Below, one piece after another: positions 1 to 8,623 of a stretch of DNA of 64,000 nt. The first letter of the stretch is position 1. Every line of letters begins with the position of its first letter. The stretch covers positions 1,736,001 to 1,800,000 of the forward strand of contig OZ251573.1 of NCBI GenBank assembly GCA_965243545.1, in the 5' to 3' direction. A program made the position numbers and the translations under genes. The notes under the pieces are model-generated. The model ran no database searches. It was not told where the DNA came from and saw only the letters and a list, made by a program, of their open reading frames with translations. The stretch is from CATQHW01 sp965243545 (GTDB taxonomy: Bacteria > Spirochaetota > Spirochaetia > SZUA-6 > Bin103).

Positions 1-1
1 C

Positions 2-1030
2 GAGCTGGAGGTGCCGGAGATCTACGACGGCACCATCGAGATCTACAAGATGGTCCGCGAGCCCGGCTACCGGACCAAGATGGCCGTCTACTCCACGCGC
101 GATGACGTCGACCCGGTCGGCGCCTGCGTCGGTATGCGCGGCGTGCGCATACAGGCGGTCGTGCGCGAGCTGGAGGGCGAGAAGATCGACGTGCTCAAGT
201 ACGACCCCGATCCGGCCGCGTTCATCAGGAACGCCCTGCAGCCGGCCGAGGTCGAAGAAGTGATCATCGTGGATGAGGCGACTCGGCACGCCTTGGCGGT
301 CGTGCAGGACGCGCAGTTCTCGCTCGCCATCGGCCGCCAGGGGCTCAACGTGCGGTTGGCCAACCGCTTGGTCGACTGGAACATCGACGTCAAGACCCGT
401 GCGCAGGTGGCGGCCATGGACCTGGGCGGCGAAAAGAAGCGGGAAGCGACGGCGCTCTTCTCCGGGGACCAGACGCAGGAGATCGCGCGTATCGCGGAGC
501 TGCCCGGCGTGCCGGAGCGGATCGCCGCGGCGCTGGCCGAGCAGGGCATCGAGCGCATCGAGGACCTGGTCGAGATGTCCGACGACCAGCTGGCGTCCAC
601 GCGCGGGCTCACATCGGAGGACATCTCGACGATCCGCAACCTGCTCGACGAGACCGTGGAGATCGTTGAGGAGGACGCTGAGGACGACGCTGACGCGGTC
701 GAGCCGTCAGCCGGCCCGGAAGCGGAGTACGCCGAACCGGAGTACGCCGAGACGGCGCCCGCCTCCTTCGACGCGGACGCCGAAGAGGACGCGGCCGGCG
801 AACCGGAGCAGGTCGAGGAGATCACCGCGGTGTCCGAGCTCGGCCTGGAGCAGCGCGTGACCGACGCCCTGGCGGCCGCCGGCATCCATGAGGCCGAAGC
901 GCTCATGTCGATGTCGGAAGCGGAGATCACCGGCGTGGCCGGTCTCACCGCCGGGGACGCGGCGAGCATACGGAAGCTGATCGACGAAAGCGTAGAGATC
1001 ATCGAAGAATCGCCGGAGGACGGCGCGTAA
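2..1030 (+). CDS. nusA: Transcription termination/antitermination factor NusA (3' part)
   Basis: The reading frame is already open at base 2, so the N-terminal RNA-polymerase-binding domain lies outside the window. What remains starts in the S1/KH region. A KH1 core (GACVGMRGVRIQAVVREL) is followed by KH2 with IGRQGLNVRLANRL. These RNA-binding modules let NusA act on paused RNA polymerase. After the KH pair come two helix-hairpin-helix-like acidic repeats (around LPGVPERIAAAL and LGLEQRVTDALAAAGI), separated by an Asp/Glu/Ala-rich linker. They resemble the C-terminal repeats of proteobacterial NusA. The next gene, infB, starts 14 nt after the stop, as expected for a nusA-infB operon. Identification is secure; only the start is missing. 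Confidence 0.96.
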   Translation, partial: ELEVPEIYDGTIEIYKMVREPGYRTKMAVYSTRDDVDPVGACVGMRGVRIQAVVRELEGEKIDVLKYDPDPAAFIRNALQPAEVEEVIIVDEATRHALAVVQDAQFSLAIGRQGLNVRLANRLVDWNIDVKTRAQVAAMDLGGEKKREATALFSGDQTQEIARIAELPGVPERIAAALAEQGIERIEDLVEMSDDQLASTRGLTSEDISTIRNLLDETVEIVEEDAEDDADAVEPSAGPEAEYAEPEYAETAPASFDADAEEDAAGEPEQVEEITAVSELGLEQRVTDALAAAGIHEAEALMSMSEAEITGVAGLTAGDAASIRKLIDESVEIIEESPEDGA

Positions 1031-1044
1031 AGGCGGCAGAGAGC

Positions 1045-3795
1045 ATGGCGGAAACCAAGGACAGCGGCGCGAACCGGAACCCGGAAGAAGAAGCGGAGCG
1101 CAAACCGAAGCCGAAGGTCACGCTGATCAAGAAGCGTAACGAAGCGAACGCGGCGCAGGATGGGGAGCCGCCGGCGCGTCCCCCCGTGAAGCGCCGCGTG
1201 GTGATCCGCAGGCGGCCGCCGCTGGAGGCGGCGCCGTTCGCCCCGCCGCCGGATCGGCAGGCGCGCCCGCCGGGGCCGGCGCGGCCGGCGGCTGGGCGGC
1301 CGGCGGCTGGGCCCGGCTCACCGGCGCAGGGATCGGCGCCGGTGAAGGGGCCGGTGGCAACGAAGGCAACCTTGACCAAGTCAGGGCCCGCGGCAGGGCC
1401 GGGCAGGGAAGGGCCGGCCCGGGCGCCGTCGTCGGCCAAGGGGCCGGCGGCAACGAAGGCAGGGCCGACCCAGGCGCGGCCGGCCAAGGCCGGACCGGCC
1501 AGGACCGGGCCGGTCCGGACCGAGGCTGGCAAGGCGGGACCGGCCGGAACAGGGCAGGCCGGAACAGGGCAGGCCAGAGCGCAGACGCGCCCGGGACCGG
1601 CGCAAACGTCCCAGCGCGGCCCGGCCAAGGCGAGCCCGCGGGTCGATCCGCTGCACGCGCCGTTTCGGCTTCCGCAACGCGATCCCCGGCCCGTGTCGCA
1701 ACGGCCGACGCCCAAGCCTCCGGCCGGGTTTCGCCCGCCCCGCTTTCGGCCGCCGCAGGGCGCGCCGGGGCAGCGGCCGCCCGGTCAGCGCGGCGCTCCG
1801 GCGGGGCCGGGCCGCCGCCCGCCGGACCGGCCGCTCAACTTCCGGCCCCCGCAGCCGGGGCGCAGTCCCGGCCGTCAGCCGTTCGGCCCCAACACCGGCA
1901 CGCCGCCGCCGCCGGCGCCCGGACGCGGTCCGGGCCGCTCGCGGAGCCGGCCGCGCCGGCGCAGCCAGTACTCGCGCGAGCGGTTCGAGGAGCACGCCGA
2001 AAAGCTGGTCCAGCAGCGCCGCCGCGAGGACGAGGCGGCCGCCGTGCCGAGCGAAATCGACGTCATGGAGCGCGTCACCGTCTCCGAGCTGGCCCGCAAG
2101 ATGAACCTCAAGGCGTCCAGCCTCATCGCCAAGCTGATGGAGATGGGCAGCATGGTCACCATCAACCAGCAGATCGACTCCGACACCGCCACCGTCATCG
2201 CCGAGCAGTACAACTGCAAGGTCAACGTGGTGTCGCTCTATCAAGAGACCGTGATCGAGTCGGAGAAGCCGGAGGATGCCGACGACCGGTCGCGGCCGCC
2301 GATCGTCACCATCATGGGGCACGTCGATCACGGCAAGACCAAGCTGATGGACGCCATCCGCGCGACCAACGTCGCCGACCAGGAGCATGGCGGCATCACC
2401 CAGCACATCGGCGCCTACGCGGTCTCCATCGAGCAGGGCCGCATAGTCTTTCTGGACACGCCCGGCCACGAAGCGTTCACCAACATGCGCTCGCGCGGCG
2501 CGCAGATCACGGACATCGTGGTGCTGGTGGTCGCCGCCGACGACGGCGTGATGCCGCAGACCGTAGAGGCCGTCTCGCACGCGCGCGACGCCAAGGTGCC
2601 GATCATCGTGGCCGTCAACAAGTGCGACCTGGAGGACGCCAACCCGGAACGGGTCAAGCAGCAGCTCTCCGACCATGATCTGGTCCCCGAAGAGTGGGGC
2701 GGCGATACGCTCTACCGGCAGGTGTCGGCGCTCGCCAAGACCGGCATCGACGAGCTGCTGGAGGCGATCCTGCTGCAGGCCGACCTGCTGGAGCTGAGCG
2801 CGCCGTACTCGGTCCGCGCGGAAGGGCGCGTGCTGGAGTCCAAGGTCGACCTTGGGCGCGGCACGGTCGGCACCGTGCTGATCGAACGCGGCACCCTGCG
2901 CAGCGGCGATCCGTTCATCGCCGGCGTCTTTCCCGGCAAGGTGCGCGCCATGTTCGACGACCTGGGCCACCCGGTCGAAGAGGCGACGCCGTCCCTGCCG
3001 GTCGAAATCCTCGGCTTCTCCGGACTGCCGGCCGCCGGCGATCCGTTCCAGGTGACCGCCGACGAACGCACCGCGCGCACGGTCGGCGCCAAGCGCCAGG
3101 AGCTGCGCAAGGTGAAGGAGGCGGGCTCGATCGGCCAGATCACCCTTGACAACTTGTATGAAACGATCAAGGAAGGGGAGATACAGGAGTTCAAGATCGT
3201 CGCCAAGGGCGACGTGCACGGTTCGGTCGAGGCACTGGTCTCCGCTCTGGAGCGGCTGTCCACCAACGACATCAAGCTCACCGTCATCCACTCGTCGGCG
3301 GGCGCGATCAATGAGAACGACGTGATGCTGGCGTCGGCGTCCAACGCACTCATCATCGGCTTCCACATCCGGCCGACCCCCAAGGCGCAGGAGCTGGCGG
3401 AACGGGAAAAGGTGGAGATCCGCCGGTACGACCTGATCTATGAAGCGGTCGAGGAGATCCGCGACGCGATGGAGGGGATGCTGGCGCCGGAGGTGCGCAC
3501 CGAATCGGTCGGCGTCGCCGAGGTGCGCGAGCTGTTCCGCATCTCCCGGATCGGCACCATCGCCGGGTGCTACGTCACCTCCGGGCACGTGCGCCGCAAC
3601 GCCGCCGTCCACGTGGTCCGCGACGGAACGCAGGTGTACGAGGGCAGAATCATGACCCTGCGGCGCTTCAAGGACGACGTGAACGACGTGGAAGCCGGGT
3701 TCGAGTGCGGCATCCGCGTCGAGAACTTCAACGATCTGAAGCAGGGCGACAGTATCGAAGCGTTCGAGACCAGAGAGGTCGCAAAGAAGCTCTGA
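1045..3795 (+). CDS. infB: Translation initiation factor IF-2
   Basis: This 916-residue GTPase brings initiator tRNA to the 30S subunit. Residues 1 to about 320 are a low-complexity Pro/Ala/Gly/Arg/Lys extension with imperfect repeats (AKGPAATKAGP-like, GTGQAGTGQ). An IF2-N helical domain follows (SELARKMNLKASSLIAKL). The G domain starts near residue 425 with GHVDHGKT, then DTPGHEAF and NKCD, all intact. Domains II, III and the C-terminal tRNA-binding domain follow (GTIAGCYVTSGHVRRN near the end). The ATG at 1045 follows nusA closely. The overall length is within the range of long IF-2 forms. The disordered N-terminus is longer and more repetitive than usual. Confidence 0.98.
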   Translation: MAETKDSGANRNPEEEAERKPKPKVTLIKKRNEANAAQDGEPPARPPVKRRVVIRRRPPLEAAPFAPPPDRQARPPGPARPAAGRPAAGPGSPAQGSAPVKGPVATKATLTKSGPAAGPGREGPARAPSSAKGPAATKAGPTQARPAKAGPARTGPVRTEAGKAGPAGTGQAGTGQARAQTRPGPAQTSQRGPAKASPRVDPLHAPFRLPQRDPRPVSQRPTPKPPAGFRPPRFRPPQGAPGQRPPGQRGAPAGPGRRPPDRPLNFRPPQPGRSPGRQPFGPNTGTPPPPAPGRGPGRSRSRPRRRSQYSRERFEEHAEKLVQQRRREDEAAAVPSEIDVMERVTVSELARKMNLKASSLIAKLMEMGSMVTINQQIDSDTATVIAEQYNCKVNVVSLYQETVIESEKPEDADDRSRPPIVTIMGHVDHGKTKLMDAIRATNVADQEHGGITQHIGAYAVSIEQGRIVFLDTPGHEAFTNMRSRGAQITDIVVLVVAADDGVMPQTVEAVSHARDAKVPIIVAVNKCDLEDANPERVKQQLSDHDLVPEEWGGDTLYRQVSALAKTGIDELLEAILLQADLLELSAPYSVRAEGRVLESKVDLGRGTVGTVLIERGTLRSGDPFIAGVFPGKVRAMFDDLGHPVEEATPSLPVEILGFSGLPAAGDPFQVTADERTARTVGAKRQELRKVKEAGSIGQITLDNLYETIKEGEIQEFKIVAKGDVHGSVEALVSALERLSTNDIKLTVIHSSAGAINENDVMLASASNALIIGFHIRPTPKAQELAEREKVEIRRYDLIYEAVEEIRDAMEGMLAPEVRTESVGVAEVRELFRISRIGTIAGCYVTSGHVRRNAAVHVVRDGTQVYEGRIMTLRRFKDDVNDVEAGFECGIRVENFNDLKQGDSIEAFETREVAKKL

Positions 3796-3831
3796 CGGAG
3801 CGCGCCGGAGCGGCGCGCGGGACGGGACAGG

Positions 3832-4176
3832 ATGGCGAACCAACGGGGCGACAAGGTCGGGCGGCTGCTGCGCGAGGTGCTGGGCGAGATGATCGCCGGC
3901 GGCGCGCTGGCCGACCCGCGCATCGACCCGCTCATCAACCTCACCCGCGTCAAGGTGTCGCGCGATCTCAAGCACGCCACGGTGTTCGTCTCCCACCACG
4001 GGGAAGAGCCGGTGACCGGACCGGCCACCGACGCGCTCAATCACGCCGCCGGCTACCTGCAGGCGGAGCTGGCGCGCCGCGTACGCCTGCGGGAGACGCC
4101 CAAGCTGCGGTTTCTGGCCGACTCTTCGGTGGCCGACGGCTTTCGCGTGCTGCAGAAGATCCGCAGGCTGTCCTGA
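3832..4176 (+). CDS. rbfA: 30S ribosome-binding factor RbfA
   Basis: This 114-residue protein has the RbfA pattern: a basic start (ANQRGDKVGRLLREVLGEM), LADPRID, a KH-like core with VKVSRDLKHATVFVS, and LRETPKLRFLADSSV near the end. RbfA binds the 5' helix region of 16S rRNA during late 30S maturation and cold adaptation. It sits 36 nt after infB and 26 nt before truB, the usual order infB-rbfA-truB. The start ATG has GGACAGG just upstream. Length is normal for the family. Confidence 0.95.
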   Translation: MANQRGDKVGRLLREVLGEMIAGGALADPRIDPLINLTRVKVSRDLKHATVFVSHHGEEPVTGPATDALNHAAGYLQAELARRVRLRETPKLRFLADSSVADGFRVLQKIRRLS

Positions 4177-4202
4177 CATCCTCCGCGGGAGCCGGGGAGA
4201 CG

Positions 4203-5135
4203 ATGCGGCGCGAGGGCATGGTGCTCCTGCGCAAACCGCCCGGGGTCACGTCCTTCGCCGCGCTCGGCGCGCTGAAGCGCGCGCTCGGCACGCGGCGCGT
4301 CGGCCACACCGGCACCCTGGACCGCTTTGCGTCCGGGCTGCTGATCGCCCTGGCCGGGCGCCTGACCCGCATCGGCTGGCTGATCACCGGCCTGCCGAAA
4401 CGGTACCGCGCCACCGTCCGCCTGGGTGAGCAGACCGCCACGCTCGACCCCGAGGGACCGGTGGAACTGCGCCGCCCGCTGCCGTCGGAGCAGGCCCTCC
4501 GGGATGCGCTGCCCGCGTTCACCGGCCGCCTCCGCCAGGTCCCGCCCGCGTACAGCGCCGTGCACGTCGGCGGCGAACGCGCCTCGCGGCTGGCGCGCCG
4601 CGGCAACCCCGTGCAGCCGCAGGCCCGTGAAGCGTACGTCGAAAGCCTGCGCATCACCGCCATCGACCTGCCGGAGGTGACGATCGAGGTGGTGTGCGGC
4701 AAGGGGACCTACGTCCGCTCGCTGGCGCGCGACGTGGCCGCGGCCGCCGGCAGCTGCGGCTACCTGACGGCGTTGCAGCGCCTGTCGATCGGCGCCTTCA
4801 CGGTCGACGAAGCGGCGCCGGCCGGCTCCGCCGGCGCCGGCGACCTGCTCCCGCCGGCGGCGTTCCTGCACCGCATCGACGGTCTGGAGGCGCACGGCGT
4901 GACGCCGGACGGGGCGCGCCGCATCCGCAACGGGCAACCGGTGGAACCCGGATTCCTGTCGAGCGAGCCGTCCGGCGCGCGGCTCTGCGCGTTGCTCGAC
5001 GGCGGCGAGCTGCTGGCGGTCATCGAGCCGGCAGCCGGCGCCGGCGGTGGACGGCGCGCCTGGCGCTACCGGTGCGTGCTGGCCGGCGGCGCCGGCCGCG
5101 CCCCTCAGCCGAACGTGACCGAGCCGGCCGCGTGA
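4203..5135 (+). CDS. truB: tRNA pseudouridine(55) synthase TruB
   Basis: This 310-residue enzyme converts U55 of the tRNA T-loop to pseudouridine. The family signature is present: GVTSFAALGALKRALGTRRVGHTGTLD, with the catalytic Asp in GTLDRFASGLL. KRYRATVRLGEQTATLDPEG and the PPAYSAVHVGGERASRLAR segment follow, then GTYVRSLARDVA. The frame stays open upstream inside rbfA, but homology starts at the ATG at 4203 (MRREGMVLLRKPPG), after GCCGGGGAG. The C-terminal 60 residues look like a short PUA-like tail. The stop overlaps a possible GTG start of ribF. Confidence 0.95.
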   Translation: MRREGMVLLRKPPGVTSFAALGALKRALGTRRVGHTGTLDRFASGLLIALAGRLTRIGWLITGLPKRYRATVRLGEQTATLDPEGPVELRRPLPSEQALRDALPAFTGRLRQVPPAYSAVHVGGERASRLARRGNPVQPQAREAYVESLRITAIDLPEVTIEVVCGKGTYVRSLARDVAAAAGSCGYLTALQRLSIGAFTVDEAAPAGSAGAGDLLPPAAFLHRIDGLEAHGVTPDGARRIRNGQPVEPGFLSSEPSGARLCALLDGGELLAVIEPAAGAGGGRRAWRYRCVLAGGAGRAPQPNVTEPAA

Positions 5136-5140
5136 CGGTC

Positions 5141-5995
5141 ATGGATTGGCAAGCGCTGGCCGCGCGGCCGCTCGACCGCCCGGTGGTGGTCGCGATCGGC
5201 GTGTTCGACGGCGTGCACGCCGGGCATCGGACACTGCTGCGGCGCGCCGCCGCGCACGGCGGGGGCGCGCCGGCGGTGCTCACCTTCGATCCGCTGCCCG
5301 CCTCGGTGCTGTTCGGCGCCAGCGGCCGTCTGATCCTGTCACGGCGGCAGAAAGAGCGGAAGCTGGCGCGGTTGGGCGTCCGCTACCTGATCGTCGTTGA
5401 CTTTTCGCGCGCTTTCAGTCAGATTACCGGTGAAGCGTTCATCAGCCACGTGCTTCGGCGCGCCGACGTTCGTGGCGTGGTGGTCGGACAGGATTTCCGG
5501 TGTGGGCGGCATCGCGACACCGACACCGGAAAGCTGCGCCGGTTGCTGCGGAGCCGCGGCGTCGACACGGACGTCGTGGCGCTGGTCCGTCGGACGGATC
5601 TGGTGGCGGAGCACGGGGACGGCGGTGCGGAACACGCGGACGACGGAGCGAAGGTGAGTAGCAGCGGCATACGGCGGGCCATCGACAGCGGCGACCTCGG
5701 CATGGTACGGTCCGCGCTCGGGCACGACTATGAACTGGACGTCGAAGGCGTCGCCCCCGGCCGCGCGGACGGCGGCTTGGCGTATCCGGCCGCTTCGTTG
5801 ACGCAGCTCGTGCCCGCACCGGGACGATACGCCGGCTTCGCGCGCGGCGCGTCCGGCCGCACGGCCGTGCGCGTCACCGTGCGGCCCGATCGGGTCGTCG
5901 TCAGCGGGCCGGACGGCTCGCCGCCTGGAATCGAGGGATTCGATGGCGGAATCGGAGCCGCGGCCGGAATCGTCTTCGCACGGCGCGACTCGTAA
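5141..5995 (+). CDS. ribF: FAD synthase (RibF-type), adenylyltransferase half intact, kinase half degenerate
   Basis: This 284-residue RibF-family protein follows truB. The N-terminal nucleotidyltransferase domain is well preserved: VAIGVFDGVHAGHRTLL, VLTFDPLPASVLFG, VVGQDFRCGRHRDTD and the ISSSGIR-like SSSGIRRAIDSGDL. This half adenylates FMN to FAD. In bifunctional RibF the C-terminal half is riboflavin kinase with a GR..G..LGFPTAN motif. Here the equivalent stretch reads GRADGGLAYPAASL, so the Thr and Asn that hold ATP-Mg and flavin are Ala and Ser, and the protein is shorter than the usual 305-315 residues. I infer an FAD synthase without riboflavin kinase activity. A GTG at 5132 overlapping the truB stop is an alternative start. 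Confidence 0.88.
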   Translation: MDWQALAARPLDRPVVVAIGVFDGVHAGHRTLLRRAAAHGGGAPAVLTFDPLPASVLFGASGRLILSRRQKERKLARLGVRYLIVVDFSRAFSQITGEAFISHVLRRADVRGVVVGQDFRCGRHRDTDTGKLRRLLRSRGVDTDVVALVRRTDLVAEHGDGGAEHADDGAKVSSSGIRRAIDSGDLGMVRSALGHDYELDVEGVAPGRADGGLAYPAASLTQLVPAPGRYAGFARGASGRTAVRVTVRPDRVVVSGPDGSPPGIEGFDGGIGAAAGIVFARRDS

Positions 5996-6004
5996 AGGAA
6001 CAGG

Positions 6005-6274
6005 ATGGGACTGACCAAACAGGAGAAGGCAGAGATCGTAACGGGATTCGGCGCCGGTGACGCCGATACCGGCGCTACCGCGGTGCAGGTCGCGCTGCTC
6101 ACCCGCCGGATCACCCAACTCACCGAACATTTCAAGACACACCCCAAGGACCACACCTCCCGCCACGGCCTTCACCGGATGGTCGGGCAGCGGCGTCGGC
6201 TCATGGGGTATCTCAGCCGCACGGACGCAGCGACGTACCGGAACCTGCTCGAAAAGCTGAACCTGAGAAAGTAG
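6005..6274 (+). CDS. rpsO: 30S ribosomal protein S15
   Basis: This 89-residue protein has the full S15 signature: MGLTKQEKAEIVTGFG, GATAVQVALLTRRITQLTEHF, HPKDHTSRHGLHRMVGQRRRL, LMGYLSRTD, and a basic C-terminus (LLEKLNLRK). S15 binds the central domain of 16S rRNA early in assembly. It starts 9 nt after ribF with AAAGGA as ribosome-binding site, and pnp follows 48 nt later, the classical rpsO-pnp pair. I see no clear S15 autoregulatory structure in the short leader. Confidence 0.98.
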   Translation: MGLTKQEKAEIVTGFGAGDADTGATAVQVALLTRRITQLTEHFKTHPKDHTSRHGLHRMVGQRRRLMGYLSRTDAATYRNLLEKLNLRK

Positions 6275-6322
6275 CGGCGGGCGGCACGGCGCCGCGGCGG
6301 GACCGCGGCGCAAGGAAGCGAC

Positions 6323-8623
6323 ATGACACAGACCGTAGAAGTGAGGGTCGGCGAAGAGACGCTGACGCTTGAGACCGGCCGCTTGGCCAAACAGGCCAAC
6401 GGCGCGGTCTACGCGCAATATGCAGGCTCCGCCGTTCTGGCGACCGTCTGCTGCTCCCCGAAGGAGATCGAGGGGCTCGACTACGTACCCCTGCAGGTGG
6501 AGTACAACGAAAAGGCATACGCCTCCGGCAAGATACCGGGGTCGATTTTCCGCCGCGAAGGCCGGCCCCGGGACCGCGAGATCCTGGTCTCCCGCCTGAT
6601 CGACCGGCCGTTGCGGCCGCTGTTCCACAAGGCGTTCAGCCGCGACATCCAGGTGGTTCCCACCGTGATCTCCGCCGACCAGGTCAACCCCCCGGACGTG
6701 CTGGCTATCGTGGCCGCCTCCGCGGCGGTGACCGTGTCCGACGTACCGTTCGAGGGGCCGGTCGGCGGCGTGCGGGTGGCGGTGCTGGACGGCGCCATCG
6801 TGGTCAACCCCACGCACGACCAGATCGAAACCAGCCAGCTCGACATCGTGGTGGCCGGCACGCGGGACGGCATCACCATGGTCGAGGGCGGCGCCGACGA
6901 AGTCGACGAGGAGACCATGATCTCCTGCATCGAGCGCGCCCATGAGGTGATCGTCGAGATGTGCGACGCGCAGATCCGGCTGGCGGAGCTGAACGGCCGC
7001 GCCAAGCTGCCGGTGCCGGAGGCGCCGGTCTTCGCCGCGGAGGAGGAGATCGGCGCGGCGGTCCGCCCCAAGATGGCGGAAGCGTGCTTCGTCAAGGGCA
7101 AGGAGGCGCGGTACGCGGCGATCCGGCAGGTCAAGCAGGATACCTTCGACCGGTTCGCCGACCGGATCGGCGAAGACGACAAGGAGAAGGTGGAGGCGCT
7201 GCTCGAGAAGATCGAAACCGACGTCGTGCGCACGTCGATCCTGGACCATCGGGTTCGCACCGACGGGCGCTCGCCCGACGACATCCGGGACATCACCTGC
7301 GACGTCGACGTGCTGCCGCGCGCGCACGGCGCGGCGCTGTTCACGCGCGGCGAGACGCAGGCGCTGGCGGTGACCACGCTCGGCACCGCCAACGACGAGT
7401 TGCGCATCCTGGACGCGCTGGAGACCGACGTCGACCGCAAGAAGCACTTCATGCTCCATTACAACTTCCCGCCGTTCTCGGTGGGAGAGACCGGGCGGCT
7501 CGGCACCGGACGCCGCGAGATCGGCCACGGCCACCTGGCGGAACGCGCCCTGGAGCGGGTCATCCCGAGCAAGGAGGAGTTTCCGTACACCGTGCGGATC
7601 GTCTCCGAGATACTGGAGAGCAACGGTTCGTCGTCCATGGCGTCGGTATGCGGCGGGGCGCTCAGCCTGCTCAACGCCGGCGTGCCGATCCGGCGGTCGG
7701 TCGCCGGCATCGCCATGGGGCTGATCTCCGACGGCGACCGCTTCGTGGTCCTGTCCGACATCCTGGGAGAGGAAGACCACCTGGGTGACATGGACTTCAA
7801 GGTCGCCGGCACCGAGCAGGGCATCACCGCGTTCCAGATGGACATCAAGATCGCCGGCGTCAGCTCGCAGCTGCTACGCGAAGCGCTCGACAAGGCGCGC
7901 GCCGGCCGCCTGAAGATCCTGCAGATCATGGGGCAGACCATGGACGGCCCGCGCGGCGCGGTCTCCGACTTCGCGCCGAAGATCATCACCATGCGGGTCG
8001 AGGTCGACAAGATCGGCGCCGTGATCGGCTCCGGCGGCTCCAACATCCGCTCGATCACCGACAGCACCGGCGCCGACGTCAACATCGCGGACGACGGCGT
8101 GGTCACCATCTACTGCCGCCGCAAGGAGGGGGCGGAGAGCGCCCAGCGTCTGGTGGAGCAGGCGGTGGAGGAGCCGGAAGTCGGCAAGAACTACACGGCC
8201 CGCGTCACCCGCATCATGGACTTCGGCGCCTTCATGGAGATACTGCCCGGCAAGGAGGGGCTCTGCCACATTTCCCGCCTCACCGCCGACCACGTCGGCC
8301 ACGTCGAGGACGTGGTCAAGGTCGGCGACGAGGTGCAGGTCAAGCTGATCGAGATCGACCGCATGGGACGCCTCAACCTGGCGACCCTGGACGCGGTGGG
8401 GCCGGACGTGGCCGAGACCGCGGGCGCGCCGGGATCGCGGCCGGTCGGCGACCCGTTGCGAGATCGCGTCGGCGGCCGGCGTCCCGGCCCGGGACGCCGC
8501 GACCGATTCGGGCCCAACCGCCGGGATGGACGCGACGGCCGTCCGCCGCGGTCGCGCGGCCCCGCCGGCGGGCGCGGGCCGCGCCGCCGCGGCCGGTTCG
8601 ACGGCGAGCAGCCATCGGATTGA
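6323..8623 (+). CDS. pnp: Polyribonucleotide nucleotidyltransferase (PNPase)
   Basis: This 766-residue phosphorolytic 3'-5' exoribonuclease has two RNase PH domains joined by an alpha-helical domain. The first contains GSIFRREGRPRDREILVSRLIDRPLRPLF. The second contains GSSSMASVCGGALSLLNAGV and the catalytic acidic cluster DILGEEDHLGDMDFK. A KH domain (IGAVIGSGGSNIRSI) and an S1 domain (ARVTRIMDFGAFMEILPGK) follow. After residue about 700 there is an Arg/Gly-rich tail (GRRPGPGRRDRFGPNRRDGR), likely an extra RNA- or degradosome-binding tail. AAGGA precedes the ATG. The stop overlaps a possible TTG start of the next gene. Confidence 0.98.
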   Translation: MTQTVEVRVGEETLTLETGRLAKQANGAVYAQYAGSAVLATVCCSPKEIEGLDYVPLQVEYNEKAYASGKIPGSIFRREGRPRDREILVSRLIDRPLRPLFHKAFSRDIQVVPTVISADQVNPPDVLAIVAASAAVTVSDVPFEGPVGGVRVAVLDGAIVVNPTHDQIETSQLDIVVAGTRDGITMVEGGADEVDEETMISCIERAHEVIVEMCDAQIRLAELNGRAKLPVPEAPVFAAEEEIGAAVRPKMAEACFVKGKEARYAAIRQVKQDTFDRFADRIGEDDKEKVEALLEKIETDVVRTSILDHRVRTDGRSPDDIRDITCDVDVLPRAHGAALFTRGETQALAVTTLGTANDELRILDALETDVDRKKHFMLHYNFPPFSVGETGRLGTGRREIGHGHLAERALERVIPSKEEFPYTVRIVSEILESNGSSSMASVCGGALSLLNAGVPIRRSVAGIAMGLISDGDRFVVLSDILGEEDHLGDMDFKVAGTEQGITAFQMDIKIAGVSSQLLREALDKARAGRLKILQIMGQTMDGPRGAVSDFAPKIITMRVEVDKIGAVIGSGGSNIRSITDSTGADVNIADDGVVTIYCRRKEGAESAQRLVEQAVEEPEVGKNYTARVTRIMDFGAFMEILPGKEGLCHISRLTADHVGHVEDVVKVGDEVQVKLIEIDRMGRLNLATLDAVGPDVAETAGAPGSRPVGDPLRDRVGGRRPGPGRRDRFGPNRRDGRDGRPPRSRGPAGGRGPRRRGRFDGEQPSD

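Noticed and set aside
1381..4179. A 932-codon open frame on the minus strand opposite infB and rbfA
   Set aside because: It mirrors two certain genes, has His/Asp/Arg-rich low-complexity sequence, and exists because GC-rich third positions remove stop codons from the opposite strand.
5339..7780. An 813-codon minus-strand frame opposite ribF, rpsO and pnp
   Set aside because: It spans three well-supported genes and their gaps and has no start signal or homology.
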